In this document: positions 7,183-7,878 of the stretch, piece by piece
Position numbering within the stretch: the stretch's first letter is position 1
How the letters are laid out: each line of letters starts with the position of its first letter
Source of the DNA: DATHBP01 sp035296085
GTDB taxonomy: Bacteria > Actinomycetota > Actinomycetes > Propionibacteriales > Nocardioidaceae
DNA: 7,878 nucleotides
Assembly: GCA_035296085.1 (NCBI GenBank)
Contig: DATHBP010000160.1
Span: 1-7,878 of the forward strand
Direction of reading: 5' to 3'
The notes under the pieces: generated by a model
The model's database searches: none
What the model was told of the DNA's origin: nothing
Seen by the model: only the letters and a program-made list of their open reading frames with translations
Made by a program: the position numbers and the translations under genes

Positions 7183-7878
7183 TCAGACAGGCGGCGGCGA
7201 CACCTCGGCCAGTACAGCGCTCACCGCGTCCGCCAGAGGTACATCGGTACGACTGCCCGTACGCCGGTCCTTGAGCTCGACGACACCGTCGACGAGCCGG
7301 CGTCCGACCACCACGATCGTCGGAACACCCAGCAGCTCGGAGTCGGCGAACTTCACCCCGGGTGACACCCCGCGCCGGTCGTCGTAGAGCACGCCGACCC
7401 CCACTCGTTCCAGCTCGCCGACGAGCTGTTCGGCGGCGGCGAAGACATCGTCGTCCTTGCCCGTCGCGACCAGGTGGACGTCGGCCGGCGCCACCTCTCG
7501 TGGCCAGATGATCCCGTGCTCGTCGGAGGAGCTTTCCACGACGGCGGCGACCGCGCGCGAGACGCCGATGCCGTAGGACCCCATCGTCGGCGTGACGAGC
7601 CGGCCAGACTCGTCGAGCACCTGCAGCCCGAGCGAGTCGCAGAAATGGCGGCCGAGCTGGAAGATGTGGCCCATCTCGATCCCCCGCGCCGACTCGAGCG
7701 GCTCACCGCACGTGGGGCACGGGTCCCCCGCGCGCACGTCGGCCGCTTCGATCACGCCGTCGGGGTTGAAGTCGCGCCCCGCGACGAGGTCGAGCACGTG
7801 ACGACCCGGCTCGTCGGCACCGGTGACCCAGACCGTGCCCTCGACGACGCGCGGGTCGACGAGGTAGCGGATGCCCGA
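7183..7878 (-). CDS. proS: Prolyl-tRNA synthetase ProS, C-terminal part (runs off the right edge)
   Basis: ProS charges tRNA-Pro with proline in the cytoplasm. The last 231 residues are present, about 40% of a usual 570-590 aa bacterial-type enzyme. They begin SGIRYLVDPRVVEGTVW. This part includes ARGIEMGHIFQLGRHF, then class II motif 3 in TMGSYGIGVSRAVAAVVE. The C-terminal anticodon-binding domain (HGTP type) carries WPREVAPADVHLVATGKDD, VLYDDRRGVSPGVKFADSELLG and PTIVVVGR. The CPTCG pair in the segment before motif 3 is the usual cysteine motif near the end of the insertion domain. The N-terminal catalytic core, with class II motifs 1 and 2 and most of the editing insertion, lies to the right of the window. 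The stop is TGA at 7183-7185. It converges on the DUF4439 gene. Confidence 0.98.
   Translation of the reverse strand, partial: SGIRYLVDPRVVEGTVWVTGADEPGRHVLDLVAGRDFNPDGVIEAADVRAGDPCPTCGEPLESARGIEMGHIFQLGRHFCDSLGLQVLDESGRLVTPTMGSYGIGVSRAVAAVVESSSDEHGIIWPREVAPADVHLVATGKDDDVFAAAEQLVGELERVGVGVLYDDRRGVSPGVKFADSELLGVPTIVVVGRRLVDGVVELKDRRTGSRTDVPLADAVSAVLAEVSPPPV

Overview
The window comes from a GC-rich actinobacterial (Actinomycetota) chromosome. Evidence for this is the strong G/C bias at third codon positions, frequent GTG starts, an initiation factor IF2 with a very long Pro/Gly/Ala/Arg-rich linker, a short NusA of the actinobacterial type, and a DUF4439 gene beside proS. The family cannot be fixed from the sequence alone; a Nocardioides-like or other propionibacterial relative is only a guess.

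Most of the window (1-6115, minus strand) is the conserved transcription/translation gene cluster. In transcription order it reads rimP, nusA, ylxR, infB, a DUF503 gene (ylxP-like), rbfA, truB. truB runs off the left edge. rimP/nusA and rbfA/truB are tightly coupled, by a 3-nt gap and a GTGA overlap respectively. The nusA-ylxR (115 nt), ylxR-infB (93 nt), infB-DUF503 (145 nt) and DUF503-rbfA (50 nt) gaps are larger, and the first three hold repeats, hairpins or promoter-like sequence. The products serve ribosome maturation (RimP, RbfA), transcription elongation and termination (NusA), initiation (IF2), RNA binding or RNase P modulation (YlxR) and tRNA pseudouridylation (TruB).

A second module lies on the plus strand (6221-7161), divergent from rimP. 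It has two genes overlapping by 4 nt: a Tat-type lipoprotein with a ferritin-like four-helix pattern and a cytosolic DUF4439 ferritin-like protein. Converging on it from the right edge is the C-terminal part of proS (prolyl-tRNA synthetase), 21 nt away.

No mobile element, CRISPR array, rRNA or tRNA was seen, and no gene-free stretch exceeds 150 nt. This is a conserved housekeeping region. The most interesting non-coding signal is a set of mutually exclusive RNA hairpins between infB and the DUF503 gene. Its G-U pairs make sense only in the operon's own transcript. Next come the repeated RTGAGYAY motif with two overlapping mini-ORFs ahead of infB, and the possibly membrane-anchored ferritin-like pair.
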